Below are positions 22,977 through 32,500 of a DNA stretch of 41,671 nucleotides, in pieces. The stretch comes from Spirochaetaceae bacterium UBA1306 (lineage in GTDB: Bacteria; Spirochaetota; Spirochaetia; Treponematales; Rectinemataceae), in contig DBTW01000109.1 of NCBI GenBank assembly GCA_002307245.1, forward strand, positions 6,896 to 48,566, read 5' to 3'. Both the position numbers and the translations under genes were made by a program. The notes beneath the pieces were generated by a model. It searched no databases and was not told the origin of the DNA. It was given only the letters and a program-made list of their open reading frames with translations. The number at the start of each line of letters is the position of its first letter. Position 1 is the first letter of the stretch.

Positions 22977-23612
22977 ATGAGCGAGGGGCTATCGAAAAGG
23001 GCACGGAACAAGGCCGAGCGCAAGGCAGGCATCGTCGAGACCGCCAAGGGACTCTTCGTACGGCAAGGCTTCGACCTTAGCTCGATGGACCAGATCGCGC
23101 TGGAGGCGGGCACGACCAAGCGGACGGTATACCAGTACTTCCTGAGCAAGGAGGACTTGTTCTACGCCGTCGTGCTGGAGGCGGCCGGAGTGATCGAGGC
23201 GGGCTTCGCGAAGGCCCTCGCCGAAGGGCGGGACGCGCGCGACAAGCTCGTCCGGGCGAACGCCTTTTACGCCCGGCTCTACCTCCGCGAGCCGGGCCTG
23301 TTCCGCATCTGGACCTTCTCGCCATCCGACAAGGCGAGCTGCGCGGCGAGCCCGCATAGGAAGGAGGCCGAGGCCTGTCGCATGAGCGTGGCCAGGCACT
23401 ACTTCGACCTCATGGACGAGGGCCGCGCGGACGGCAGCCTCGCGGCGGGAGCGGATCCGCGCCTGGCGGTATTCTATTGCCTCTTCTCCACGACGAGCCT
23501 CCTCGACTTCCTGTCCCTGCTCGATCCGTCCTTTTGGGCCGAACAGGGCCTGAGTCAGGAGGCTTTCATCGAGTACAGCTTCGGCTCGCTCATGAAGCCT
23601 CTCTTCGGATAG
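22977..23612 (+). CDS. TetR-family transcriptional regulator
   Basis: A 211-residue TetR-type repressor. The N-terminal helix-turn-helix is at about residues 15-60 (ETAKGLFVRQGFDLSSMDQI, then AGTTKRTVYQYFLSKEDLF). A helical ligand-binding and dimerisation domain follows. AGGGG is 7 nt before the ATG. A strong promoter and a perfect palindrome lie upstream, and the divergent DUF998-flavodoxin operon is the obvious target besides its own gene. The inducer is unknown. Confidence 0.93.
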   Translation: MSEGLSKRARNKAERKAGIVETAKGLFVRQGFDLSSMDQIALEAGTTKRTVYQYFLSKEDLFYAVVLEAAGVIEAGFAKALAEGRDARDKLVRANAFYARLYLREPGLFRIWTFSPSDKASCAASPHRKEAEACRMSVARHYFDLMDEGRADGSLAAGADPRLAVFYCLFSTTSLLDFLSLLDPSFWAEQGLSQEAFIEYSFGSLMKPLFG

Positions 23613-23627
23613 GGCGAAGGGCGATCC

Positions 23628-25268
23628 CTAGGGCGCCTTGGCCAGCTCGAGGACGAGCTCCCCGCGGGGGAGCTGCAGCGCGTCGAAGCCGATCAAGATC
23701 AGCCGACCATGGCCCCGCAAGGCGGCATTCAGCTCGTCGAGGGGCAGTTCGCCTCTGAAGACCCGAGTCGGCCCGATGGGGATCGACGCCAGGCTCCGCG
23801 CCAGCTCCTCGCGCGAAGTCCAATTACCCATGCTCTGCGTCGAGGCCCCGAGCCAGGCCCTCATCCCCGGTATCAGCTCCATCGCGTCGCGGACCACCGC
23901 CTTCCGAGGATAGAACAAACCCAGGACCCCTGCGGTATATTCGCCGACGGCCGGTTCGGCCCCGTAGGCCCTGATCGAAGTGACGCCCGGGGTCGACAGG
24001 ATCGGGGCGAGCTCGGCCGCCGTGACTTCCCGCGCCGCGAGGCGGCCCGGCCCGATGCCCGCGACGCCGTCGGCGCCGTCCCACATGCGGAGATATCTCT
24101 CTCGGGAATACGCCCCGAAGTCGCCGAAGGTGCCGACGATGCCGGAACTGCCGTCCAAGGTCGCGTGCGCCGCGTTGGGATAATGGCTGAAGGCGCCTTC
24201 CCCGGCGACGAAGAATTTCTCGAACTTCAGCTCCACGTACCGCGTGGCCAAGGCCTCGACCTGCTCCTTGCGCCCCGCCGAGAGCCCCGGCCAGAGCTTC
24301 GTCAGCAGCTTGATCGACTTCGACCTGTCCAGGTTCCACTCATGCCATTCGTCGGCCGCGTCGTCGGGAGGCAGCTTGCCGGACAGGCTCGCCAGCATTG
24401 AGCCCGCCAAGGCGTCGCGGTAGCGCAGGGGATACTCGGGATTGATGTCCCGCCCCTCCTCATCGATGAAAGCCTTTAAAATCGAGGCCGTGTTCTGCGT
24501 GTCCTTCTTCCGGAGCCTGCCGGCCCTCGACCGGGGGCCCCAGAGCCCGGTCGCGGGATCTTGGCTCTCGTAAAACCACCGCATTAGGGCGGCGTCCCAT
24601 TCCGGCGTGACGCTGTACAGGCCGTAGCGCGTGACTTCGCCGTCCTCATGGAACAGGCTGAGCAGGTCTCGGGCGAAGTGGAAGGAAGTCTGCGGGAACT
24701 TGGCCCCGAGCCAGCCGACGGTCGACACGTCGTCCAAATAGGCGCGCAGCCTCTCCGGCGTATCGATGGCATCCAGGTACTTGAGCGGGTACTTGAGCTT
24801 GAGCGGCTGCCCGGTCTCCCGGGATAGTTCGGCGAGGAGATTGAGCACGTTCCCGGTCGGCCCGGTATAGCTGCATAACGGAAAGGCATCGTCCATGAAG
24901 GCGCCAGTCCGGGGATTCTGCAGATTCAGGTAGAAGGCCATCTCCTGCTTCTTGTCGGCGAAGGCTGGGACCTTGATCAATCCCGAGCGAGTCTTCATCT
25001 GAGCGTAGAGCCCGTTGATCTCCCGGCTCGCCCGAAGCAGGCGGCCCTTATCGAGATCGTAGGTGATGCCGAGCATCTTGAACTCGAATTCGGCCATATA
25101 ATAGCCGTCTTCCTGACAGGCCTTGTTGAGCCGGAACATGTCCGCCACGTGGAAAAAGCCGAGGCGCCACGCGCCGAGGGCGAGGAGGGCCAGGACGGCG
25201 AGGAGAGCCGCGGCCGCGGCGAGCCACGCGCGCTTCCGGGAACTTGCGGGCGATCCAGTTCGAGTCAT
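23628..25268 (-). CDS. Membrane-anchored alpha-toroid-like unknown protein
   Basis: A 546-residue protein with one N-terminal membrane anchor (about residues 14-38, Ala/Leu-rich) and a large, probably extracytoplasmic helical part. I recognise no exact family. Repeated short motifs such as LNLQNPRTGAFMDD and YESQDPATGLWGP, about 125 residues apart, resemble the turns of alpha/alpha-toroid enzymes (terpenoid-cyclase or six-hairpin glycosidase folds). The same QDPETGLWG pattern occurs in the unrelated-length protein at 35989. No catalytic residues can be named. The ATG at 25268 has no ribosome site but has TATACT 7 nt upstream, so it may be leaderless. Its stop lies 16 nt from the convergent TetR gene. 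Confidence 0.75.
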   Translation of the reverse strand: MTRTGSPASSRKRAWLAAAAALLAVLALLALGAWRLGFFHVADMFRLNKACQEDGYYMAEFEFKMLGITYDLDKGRLLRASREINGLYAQMKTRSGLIKVPAFADKKQEMAFYLNLQNPRTGAFMDDAFPLCSYTGPTGNVLNLLAELSRETGQPLKLKYPLKYLDAIDTPERLRAYLDDVSTVGWLGAKFPQTSFHFARDLLSLFHEDGEVTRYGLYSVTPEWDAALMRWFYESQDPATGLWGPRSRAGRLRKKDTQNTASILKAFIDEEGRDINPEYPLRYRDALAGSMLASLSGKLPPDDAADEWHEWNLDRSKSIKLLTKLWPGLSAGRKEQVEALATRYVELKFEKFFVAGEGAFSHYPNAAHATLDGSSGIVGTFGDFGAYSRERYLRMWDGADGVAGIGPGRLAAREVTAAELAPILSTPGVTSIRAYGAEPAVGEYTAGVLGLFYPRKAVVRDAMELIPGMRAWLGASTQSMGNWTSREELARSLASIPIGPTRVFRGELPLDELNAALRGHGRLILIGFDALQLPRGELVLELAKAP

Positions 25269-25275
25269 GGCCTCA

Positions 25276-25303
25276 AGTATACCGCAGGGGAAAGGCCTCG
25301 CAA
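25276..25303 (-). promoter_or_regulatory. Promoter for leaderless 546-aa gene
   Basis: On the minus strand TTGCGA (25303-25298), a 16-nt spacer and TATACT (25281-25276), ending 7 nt before the ATG at 25268. There is no Shine-Dalgarno between. Confidence 0.55.
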
Positions 25304-25329
25304 CGCAGGGGCCGGACCTCCGGGCGCCG

Positions 25330-26220
25330 CTAGCCCGCCACGCTCCTGCGCTGCCTGGCCGAGTCCTCGCGGGGGCTCTCGCCGAAGAAGCGCTTGAACT
25401 CGCGGCTGAACTGCGAGGCGCTGGCGTAGCCCACGCGCTCCGCCGCGCCGCCCGCGCCGAGCCCGTCTCGAGCCATCAGGGCGCGCGCCTTGTGCAGCCT
25501 CACGCTCTTGAGGTAGCGCAGCGGCGAAGAAGAGGTGACGGCCTTGAAGTTGCGGTGGAAGGCCGAGATGCTCATGTTGGCCTCGCGGGCGAGCTCGGCC
25601 AGGTCGAGTTCCTCCGCGTAGTCCGCATGCATGCGCTTCAGAGCCTTGGCGATCTGGGCGAAGCGCGAATCCCGGTTCACGACGGCGCGCAGGCCCGCGC
25701 CCTGGGGGCCCTTGAGGGCGTAATAGGTGATCTCCCTGATGATCTGCGGCCCGAGTATGCGGCTCTCCATCTCCGAGCCCAGGCACTCGAGGAGCCGCTC
25801 GACCGCGCAGCTCAGGTCCTCGGTGAGCGGCGTCGAGCAGATCCCCGTCACCTCGTCCGGAGGGGGGATGCCGTCGTCCATCTCGTCCAGGAGTTCGCTG
25901 ACGACACGGCTCTCCATGTCGATCGAGACGGCGAGGAAGGGCCGCCCCGGCTCGGCTATGGTCTCGCACTCGAAGGGCAGGGGCACCGAGAGCACGAGGT
26001 AGTTGTTCGGGTCGTAGGCGTAGACCTTTTCGCCGAGGTAGCCGACCTTGCGGCCCTGTCCGACTATGACGATGGAGGGCTCATAGACGCTCGGGGATCG
26101 GGGGCAGCCTCGGGACACGCGGATGAAGCGCACTTGCCTGAGGCGCGAGGGACTCGTGCCCTCCTCCGTCGCGAGGCCGTTCAAGAGCTCGGCCCATCGC
26201 GTCCTCGCCTCGTCCTTCAT
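25330..26220 (-). CDS. AraC-family regulator with AraC_N cupin-like domain
   Basis: A 296-residue regulator. Residues about 30-185 fit the AraC-type N-terminal sensing domain (YEPSIVIVGQGRKVGYLGE, YDPNNYLVLSVPLPFECET). Residues about 190-285 form the double helix-turn-helix (LAREANMSISAFHRNFKAV and YASASQFSREFKRFFGESP). AAAGGA lies 8 nt before the ATG. It is transcribed away from the DUF362 ferredoxin gene, and a perfect 10-bp tandem repeat lies between them as a candidate operator, so that gene is its likely target. Confidence 0.92.
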   Translation of the reverse strand: MKDEARTRWAELLNGLATEEGTSPSRLRQVRFIRVSRGCPRSPSVYEPSIVIVGQGRKVGYLGEKVYAYDPNNYLVLSVPLPFECETIAEPGRPFLAVSIDMESRVVSELLDEMDDGIPPPDEVTGICSTPLTEDLSCAVERLLECLGSEMESRILGPQIIREITYYALKGPQGAGLRAVVNRDSRFAQIAKALKRMHADYAEELDLAELAREANMSISAFHRNFKAVTSSSPLRYLKSVRLHKARALMARDGLGAGGAAERVGYASASQFSREFKRFFGESPREDSARQRRSVAG

Positions 26221-26285
26221 CCGCGATCCTTCCCCTTTCGGGAGTAATGTATCATGATCGAGGCGATTATTTGTCGAATATCCAC

Positions 26286-26305
26286 GGATTAGGCAGGATT
26301 AGGCA
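26286..26305. repeat. Perfect 10-bp tandem repeat, candidate AraC operator
   Basis: GGATTAGGCA occurs twice head to tail (26286-26295 and 26296-26305) in the 165-bp gap between the divergent AraC regulator and the DUF362 gene. A direct repeat with one-turn spacing suits the two helix-turn-helix motifs of an AraC protein. Confidence 0.5.
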
Positions 26306-26385
26306 AATTTCCGGCAGAAATGTGCATTGCTGAGCGCCCTCCTTCATATTAAAACTATCATGACTTCTTTCCCAAGGAGAGCATC

Positions 26386-27498
26386 ATGCCCGAGTCCACC
26401 GTCTATTGGATCGACCTGCGAACCACGCCCTCGATGAACATCTTGAAGAAGCTGGACAAGCTCCTTCGAGCCGCGGGCTTCGCTTCGCTCGAGCTCCGCG
26501 ATAAATACACGGCGCTCAAGATCCACGTAGGCGAGCCGGGGAACATGTCCTACATCCGTCCGCCCTACGTCGCGGTCGTCTCGAGCCTAGTCCGCGAACT
26601 CGGCGGCAAGCCCTTCCTCACGGATTCCAACACCCTGTACTCGGGGAGGCGCCACAACGCCTACGACCATATCCGCGCGGCCTTCGAGAACGGCTTCTCC
26701 CGCGACGCCGTCGGCTGCGACATCATCATCGCCGACGGCCTCAAGGGCGACGACTTCGTCGAGATGCCGGTCGCCAGGGGCTCGCACTGCTCGAAGGCCC
26801 GAATCGGCTGCGCGGTCGCCGAGGCCGACGCCGTCGTCTCGATCAACCACTTCAAGGGTCACGAGCTCACCGGCTTCGGCGGGGCGCTCAAGAACCTCGG
26901 CATGGGGGCCGCGAGCCGCTCGGGCAAGAAATTCCTCCACGAGGTGTCCCATCCCGTCATCGACCGCGCGAAGTGCACGGGCTGCGGCGCCTGCGCGAAG
27001 GCCTGCGCCTCCGCGGCCATAACCGTCGACGGCGAGCGCAAGGCCGTCATCGACCATGAAGCCTGCGTCGGCTGCTGCCAGTGCGTCGCGGTCTGCCAGT
27101 TCGGCGCGGCCCGCGCCTCGGAGGGCTCGGCCAGTAAGGTCTGCAGCGAGCGCATAGCCGAGTACGTCGAGGCGATCCTCCATGGGAAGCCCAGCTTTCA
27201 CGTCAACTTCGTCATGAACGTCTCGCCCAACTGCGACTGCTGGGCCAACAACGACGCGCCCATCGTCGCCGACATCGGCATCTTCGCCTCCCTCGACCCC
27301 GTGGCCCTCGACCAGGCCTGCGTGGACGCGGTGAACGCCGCCCCGGCGATAAACGGCACCGCGCTCACCGACAAGGACTATGCCGGCACCGGCGAGAAAT
27401 TCGGCCATGTCCACCCCGACACGGACTGGAGCGCCGGCCTCGACCACGCGGAGAGGATTGGCCTCGGGACGAGGAGGTACTCCCTCGTGAAGGTCTAG
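26386..27498 (+). CDS. DUF362 domain protein with two 4Fe-4S clusters
   Basis: A 370-residue cytoplasmic iron-sulfur protein. The DUF362 domain (about 40-180 and again 260-350) has ALKIHVGEPGNMSYIRPPYV and DAVVSINHFKGHELTGFGGA. In its middle is a bacterial ferredoxin unit with CTGCGACAKAC and CVGCCQCVAVC, giving eight cysteines for two clusters. No signal peptide or partner enzyme is present. Electron transfer is implied but the substrate is unknown. AAGGAG lies 7 nt before the ATG. It is probably controlled by the divergent AraC protein. Confidence 0.93.
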   Translation: MPESTVYWIDLRTTPSMNILKKLDKLLRAAGFASLELRDKYTALKIHVGEPGNMSYIRPPYVAVVSSLVRELGGKPFLTDSNTLYSGRRHNAYDHIRAAFENGFSRDAVGCDIIIADGLKGDDFVEMPVARGSHCSKARIGCAVAEADAVVSINHFKGHELTGFGGALKNLGMGAASRSGKKFLHEVSHPVIDRAKCTGCGACAKACASAAITVDGERKAVIDHEACVGCCQCVAVCQFGAARASEGSASKVCSERIAEYVEAILHGKPSFHVNFVMNVSPNCDCWANNDAPIVADIGIFASLDPVALDQACVDAVNAAPAINGTALTDKDYAGTGEKFGHVHPDTDWSAGLDHAERIGLGTRRYSLVKV

Positions 27499-27521
27499 AA
27501 GCCACCTCCCAGTTCCTCGCC

Positions 27522-27551
27522 TTGACAATCGGCTCGGCCCGGCGATGCTTA
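27522..27551 (+). promoter_or_regulatory. Promoter of cheX-like gene
   Basis: A consensus TTGACA (27522-27527), an 18-nt spacer and TGCTTA (27546-27551). The -10 box is weak. The leader of about 50 nt carries GGAGG just before the ATG at 27609. Confidence 0.45.
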
Positions 27552-27608
27552 ACTACATGGGTTTGCCTCGCGCGCCGGAACGCGCGGGAAAAAACATGGA
27601 GGTTCGGG

Positions 27609-28139
27609 ATGGTCCAGGAGTCCCTGCAGCGCATCGATGGGTTCATCGCTTCCTCGGCGCAAGAGCTCTTCAAGTCCCACGGCATGGAAATCGCGCCGAG
27701 TTCCCGCCGCTTGGCTTGCGTGGAGGATCCCCTGACCGCCACGATCGGCTTCACCTCGGCCGACCTACGCGGGCTCTTGGTGCTCACCCTGGGCCGCGGG
27801 ACGGCGGCGCAGTGCCTCCCGTCCACCCTCCGGAGCGCCGAACCCGGCGACGAGATCCTGGCGGACTGGACGGGGGAGCTGTCCAACCAGATGCTGGGCA
27901 GGCTCAAGAATCGCTTCCGCACGGTCGGGATCGACATCTCGCTCAGCACGCCGATCGTTTTCATGGGGAAGGAGATGCGTCATTTCCTCAACCCATCGCC
28001 CGTCCATAGGACCCTCTTCTTCGCCGAAGGGTGCATCCTCGTGGAGCTGCAGGCGAATTGCGACAAGGATTACGAGATCCCGGAAGCGAGCGAGAGCCTC
28101 GAGCCCGAGCAGCCCGAGGGCGAGGCGCTGTTCTTCTAG
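27609..28139 (+). CDS. CheX-like CheY-phosphate phosphatase
   Basis: A 176-residue protein of the CheC/CheX/FliY phosphatase fold. The catalytic signature E-x2-N with the usual context is present: DWTGELSNQMLGRLKNRF matches the family's D-x-x-x-E-x-x-N-x-x-x-G-x-x-K pattern. IDISLSTPIVFMG fits the strand after it. One copy of the motif is present, as in CheX rather than two-site CheC. The expected job is dephosphorylating CheY-P to reset flagellar signalling. An acidic tail (about 158-176) is extra. GGAGG lies 6 nt before the ATG at 27609. It stands alone, away from other chemotaxis genes. Confidence 0.8.
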   Translation: MVQESLQRIDGFIASSAQELFKSHGMEIAPSSRRLACVEDPLTATIGFTSADLRGLLVLTLGRGTAAQCLPSTLRSAEPGDEILADWTGELSNQMLGRLKNRFRTVGIDISLSTPIVFMGKEMRHFLNPSPVHRTLFFAEGCILVELQANCDKDYEIPEASESLEPEQPEGEALFF

Positions 28140-28157
28140 CGGCCCCGCCCTCGGGCT
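28111..28157. terminator. 12-bp perfect stem between convergent genes
   Basis: AGCCCGAGGGCG (28111-28122) and its exact complement (28146-28157) enclose 23 nt holding the stop of the cheX-like gene. The stem could end transcription from both sides with tolC, although no T-run follows, so a rho-type or simple barrier role is possible. Confidence 0.4.
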
Positions 28158-28162
28158 GATTG

Positions 28163-29572
28163 CTACTTCGCGGGCGCCTTGGCCTTCGCGAAATTCGGCC
28201 CCGAGGCGGCCGTGTACTTGGCCTCGAAATCAAAGCCCAGGGACGCGAGCTTCAGCCGCTCGCTCAGGAGCTGGATCCTCGCGCCCTGCCAGGCCACTTC
28301 CGCATCCTGAAGGTCGAGGATGCGGCCCGTGCCCAGCTGATAGGCGGCGTTGGTCAGCTCGTAGGCCCGCTTGGCGGCGTCCGCCACATTCGTCAGGTTG
28401 GCGATGCGGTCAAGACTGTCCTTGACCGAGCGCGCCTGGTTGTCCGCGTCGTCGCGGGCGGCGCGCAGGGCCATGGCCTCTGCCTCGCGGGCGAAGGCTA
28501 GCCTGTCCTGCAGCTCGGCCTTGCCCAGACGGATCGTCGAGGCGGGCAGGAGGGCGTCGAGGCTCCAGGCGAGGCTGACCGAGAAGGCGCCGCTGTTCTG
28601 GTTCCAATTATCCGTGTCGAGCAAGTCCTTGCCCTTGGGGCCGTTGAGGGTGGGATCGGCCTTGTAGCCGAGCACCAGGTTGGGCAAGAGGGCATAGCGC
28701 TGGGCCTGGAGCCCGCTCAGTATCTGCCGCTGGGCCTGCTCGGCCTGGAGTATCTCGAAACGGTCGTAGGCGGATCGACCCTGGGCGGCCGAGCCGTCGG
28801 GCAGGTCGTCGAGACTGCCGGCCAGCTTCATGTCCGGCCGCGAATCGTAGCCCAGGGCCTGCTGGAATTGGGTGAGGGCCGCGGCCCTGCCGGACTCGAG
28901 GGCCCGGAGGTCGGGCGTCAGGTTCTCGACGTTCATCCTCGCGTACTGGTAGTTGAGCTCCGAGGCCTGGCCCAGCTTGTAGCTCACCTCCACCTGCCTC
29001 AGGCGCTCCTTGGCCGAGTCGAGTCGGGCGCGCGTCAGAGCGATCGCCTCGTCCTGGACGAGGAGCTGATAGAAGATCTTCTTCACGGTGGCCGTCATGC
29101 TCGTCTGGGCCTGGGCCTGGCTGATCAAACTCTTCTGGTACTCGATAGCCGCCTGGTCCATCAGGGCGAAGTAGGTGGCGCTGAAGACCTCCTGGACATT
29201 GAAGCCGAGGATGAGGTTATTCTGGTCAATCGGGAATTCCTGGGCATACACGATTTGGCTATTTACGATCTTCGTATAAAGGTAACTGCTCTCCTTGTTC
29301 AGATAGGCGTAGGTCCCCGACACGCTGACGCTCGGCAGGAACTTGTTCCACGAGAAGTCGCTGGCCCGCTTCTTGATGCGCGCCTCGACTTCGGCCGAGC
29401 GTAGCTGCAGATTGGCGACCAGGGCGGCCTGTACCGCCTGGTCGAGGGTGAGCGTGTCGGGCGCGGCTTCCGCCGCGAGAGGGGCCGCGAGGCTCGCGGC
29501 CGCGAGCAGGACGGCGAGCGCCGCGCCTTTATGCGAGACACGGGCCGTAGGAGATACCGTATTACTGCGCAT
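28163..29572 (-). CDS. TolC-family outer membrane efflux protein
   Basis: A 469-residue outer membrane channel of the TolC/OEP family, which carries efflux substrates across the periplasm and outer membrane as a trimer. It has a signal peptide (about 1-36, ending LAAEA), then two long repeats of coiled-coil helices and barrel strands (LTLDQAVQAALVANLQLRSA starts the first; YELTNAAYQLGTGRILDLQD belongs to the second). GGAGG precedes the ATG at 29572, which overlaps the pump gene by 11 nt. It is last in the TetR-MFP-RND-TolC cluster. Confidence 0.93.
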   Translation of the reverse strand: MRSNTVSPTARVSHKGAALAVLLAAASLAAPLAAEAAPDTLTLDQAVQAALVANLQLRSAEVEARIKKRASDFSWNKFLPSVSVSGTYAYLNKESSYLYTKIVNSQIVYAQEFPIDQNNLILGFNVQEVFSATYFALMDQAAIEYQKSLISQAQAQTSMTATVKKIFYQLLVQDEAIALTRARLDSAKERLRQVEVSYKLGQASELNYQYARMNVENLTPDLRALESGRAAALTQFQQALGYDSRPDMKLAGSLDDLPDGSAAQGRSAYDRFEILQAEQAQRQILSGLQAQRYALLPNLVLGYKADPTLNGPKGKDLLDTDNWNQNSGAFSVSLAWSLDALLPASTIRLGKAELQDRLAFAREAEAMALRAARDDADNQARSVKDSLDRIANLTNVADAAKRAYELTNAAYQLGTGRILDLQDAEVAWQGARIQLLSERLKLASLGFDFEAKYTAASGPNFAKAKAPAK

Positions 29573-32500
29573 TCTGCGCCTCCGCTGCCGCCCGGGGCTT
29601 CCGGGCGAACTTGTCCTTGAGCCTGTCCACCGCGAGAAAGACGACCGGCACGACGATCATCGTGATGAGCATGCCGAACACGAGGCCGCCGATGAGGACG
29701 ACGCCCATGGCCTTTTTCATCTCCCCCGAGTTTCCCATGCCGATGGCGACCGGGAGCATGCCGAAGACCATCGCTAGGGTGGTCATGAAGATCGGCCTGA
29801 TCCTCGTGGCGACCGCCTCCCTAAAGGCCTCGACCGACTTCATCCCCCGCTCCTCGCGGTTCTTTAGGGCGCGGTCGACGAGGAGGATGGCGTTCTTCGC
29901 CGTCAGCCCCAAGAGGAGGATGATGGCGAGAATGGACAGGATGTTCATGGTCTGGCGGAAGATGGCCAAGGAGAAGAATCCGCCGATCATCGCGAAGGGC
30001 AGGCAGGCCATGACGGCGAGGGGGTAGAGATAGGAATTGAAGAGCACCGCGAGGATCGCGTAGATCAGCACGAAGGAGAGGATCATCGCGAAGCCCATCT
30101 GGCCGAAGGCCTCGGACTGGAAGGCGAGCATGCCCGCCGGGATCACGGTCACGCCTTCGGGCAGGACGCTTACGCCCTTCTTCATGATCTCGCCGTGTAT
30201 ATCGCCGGTGGAGCGGCCGATGGCCTGGCTGGATACGACGATGGCATCGGCGCGGTCGTAGCGCATCAGCATCGTCGGGCCGAAGGCGCTCTGCACGTCG
30301 GCGAACTGCCCCAGCCTGATCTGGCGACCCTGGCTGTTGGGGAAGCTCAGGTTGGCGATCTGCGCCGTGCTGGTGCGATCGAAGCTGTCGAGGGCGACGC
30401 GGATCGTATAGTCACGGCTGCCGTCGTTGTAGTTGAGGTCGGTGTTGCCGGCGAGGGCGGTGCGCAAGGCGGCGCCCACGGTGTCGAGGGATAGGCCGAG
30501 GTCGGACATCCGGCCCCGGTCGATGACGATCTTGAGCTCGGGCTTGCCCTCGCTGACCTGGCAGTCGACGAGGCCGGTGCCCGCGACGCCGCGCATCACG
30601 CCCGCCCACTTCTGGGCCGCCGTGACGTTGGCCTCGTGGTCCTCCCCCGCGATGTAGTAGGTGATGGGACTGGAGCCGGTGTTCATCAAGCCTGTCTGCT
30701 GCACGGTGACCTTGACGCCGGGGATGCCGCGGACGGTCGTCTCAACCTCCCGGCCCACCTGGTCCGAGCTCTTCGAGCGGTCCTTCTGGGGCACGAGGGC
30801 CACGGAGATCGTGCTCTTGTAGTTCGAGGCGCCCTGCGAGTCGTAGCCCACCTTGGCGTAGACGGTGGCCACCTCGGGCCTGGCCATGAGGTCCTTCTCG
30901 ACCCCGCGGACGATGGCGTCGTTGGTCTCCAGGGTGCTGCGCTCGGGCAGCTCGATGTTCACAGTGAACTCGCCCCGGTCGATGCTCGGCATGAACTCGG
31001 AGCCAACGAGGCCCATCGCCAGCATCGCCAGGGAGCCCGCGAAGAGCAGGACGGCGAGGACGAGGGTCAGCTTCTTGCGCCGGGCGGCCCAGTCGAAGGC
31101 GGCGAGGAAGCCATTCGTGACCTTGGCGAAGCCCCGGTCGAAGCCGCGGCCGAAGCGGTCCATCAGGGTCCCGGTACCCTCCTTCGAGCGTTCGCCCAGC
31201 TTGGAGGCCATGAGGGGCGTCAGGAAGAAAGAGACGACGAGGCTGATCGCCGTCGCGATGACGAGGGTGAGGCCGAACTGGATGAGGAGGTCGCCCACCG
31301 TGCCTCCGGAGAGCGAGACCGGGAGGAAGGCCACGATGATGACGAGGGTGACCGAGCTCGCCGCGAAGGCGATCTCCCGGGTGCCCTTGCGCGAGGCCTC
31401 GCGGGGGCTTTCGCCGAGGCCCTTATGGCGGTGGATATTCTCGACGACGACGATGGAGTCGTCGACCAGGATGCCGATGACCAGGGTCAGGGCCAGGAGG
31501 CTCATCATATTGAGGGTGAAGCCGCCCTGCCCCATTCCGATGAAGGTCGAGAGCAGGGTAACCGGTATGGCCATCATGACGATGAAGGCGTTGCGCAGGT
31601 CGTGGAGGAAGAAGAGGATTATCAGGCCCACGAAGAGCACCGCGAGCGCGATGTCCCTGATGACGTCGTTGGCCGACTCGAGGGTGAAGGTCGAGGTGTC
31701 CTGCGCGATGGTGAACTTCACGTGGGCGCCGGAGTTCTCTCGCTCGATCGCCGCTATCTCGGCGCGGACCTTCTTGCTCACGTCGACGGCGTTCGCGCCC
31801 TGCTGCTTCAGGATCGAGAGGCCGATGCTCTCCTTGCCGTTGAAGCGCAGGATCGTCGACGAGTCGGCGAGGGAGTCCTGAACCTGGGCGACGTCGCCCA
31901 GCCGGACGCTGCCGCCGCCGGCAAGGTTCATCAACACGAGCCCCCGCATCTCGTCCAGGCTCTTGAGCTTGCCGGCGATGCGGACGACGTACTCGCCGTC
32001 CGCGTCCTTCACGGTGCCGGCGGGAAAGTCGAGGTTGGCGGCCTGCAGCTTCTGCAGGACCAGGAGGATCGGCATCCCGTACTGCTCGAGCTTGGTCTGG
32101 GAGAGGCTCACCTTGATCTCGCGCGCGTTGCCCCCGACGGTGGAGACTTGGCCGACGCCGTTGATGCGGCCCAGGCGGGCGCGGACCTCATCGTCGATGA
32201 AGTCGAAGAACCGGCCCTTGTCGTAGTCAGCGGTGGCGGAGAGCTGGATGATCGGCATGTCGTCCATCGAGAACTTGTTGACCGCCGGGGTCCGCGCGTC
32301 CTTGGGCAGGTACATGGCGTTTGCGGCCACCACGCGCTGGATGTCCTGCGCGGCGACGTCGATGTTCGTGCCGGCGGTGAACTCGAGCACGAGCACGCTG
32401 AGGTTCTCGGTGGAGCGGGAAGTCAGGTGCTTGATGCGCGCCGTGCCGGAGACCGCGTTCTCGAGCTTCTTGGTCACGCCGTCGAGCACCTCCTGCGGCG

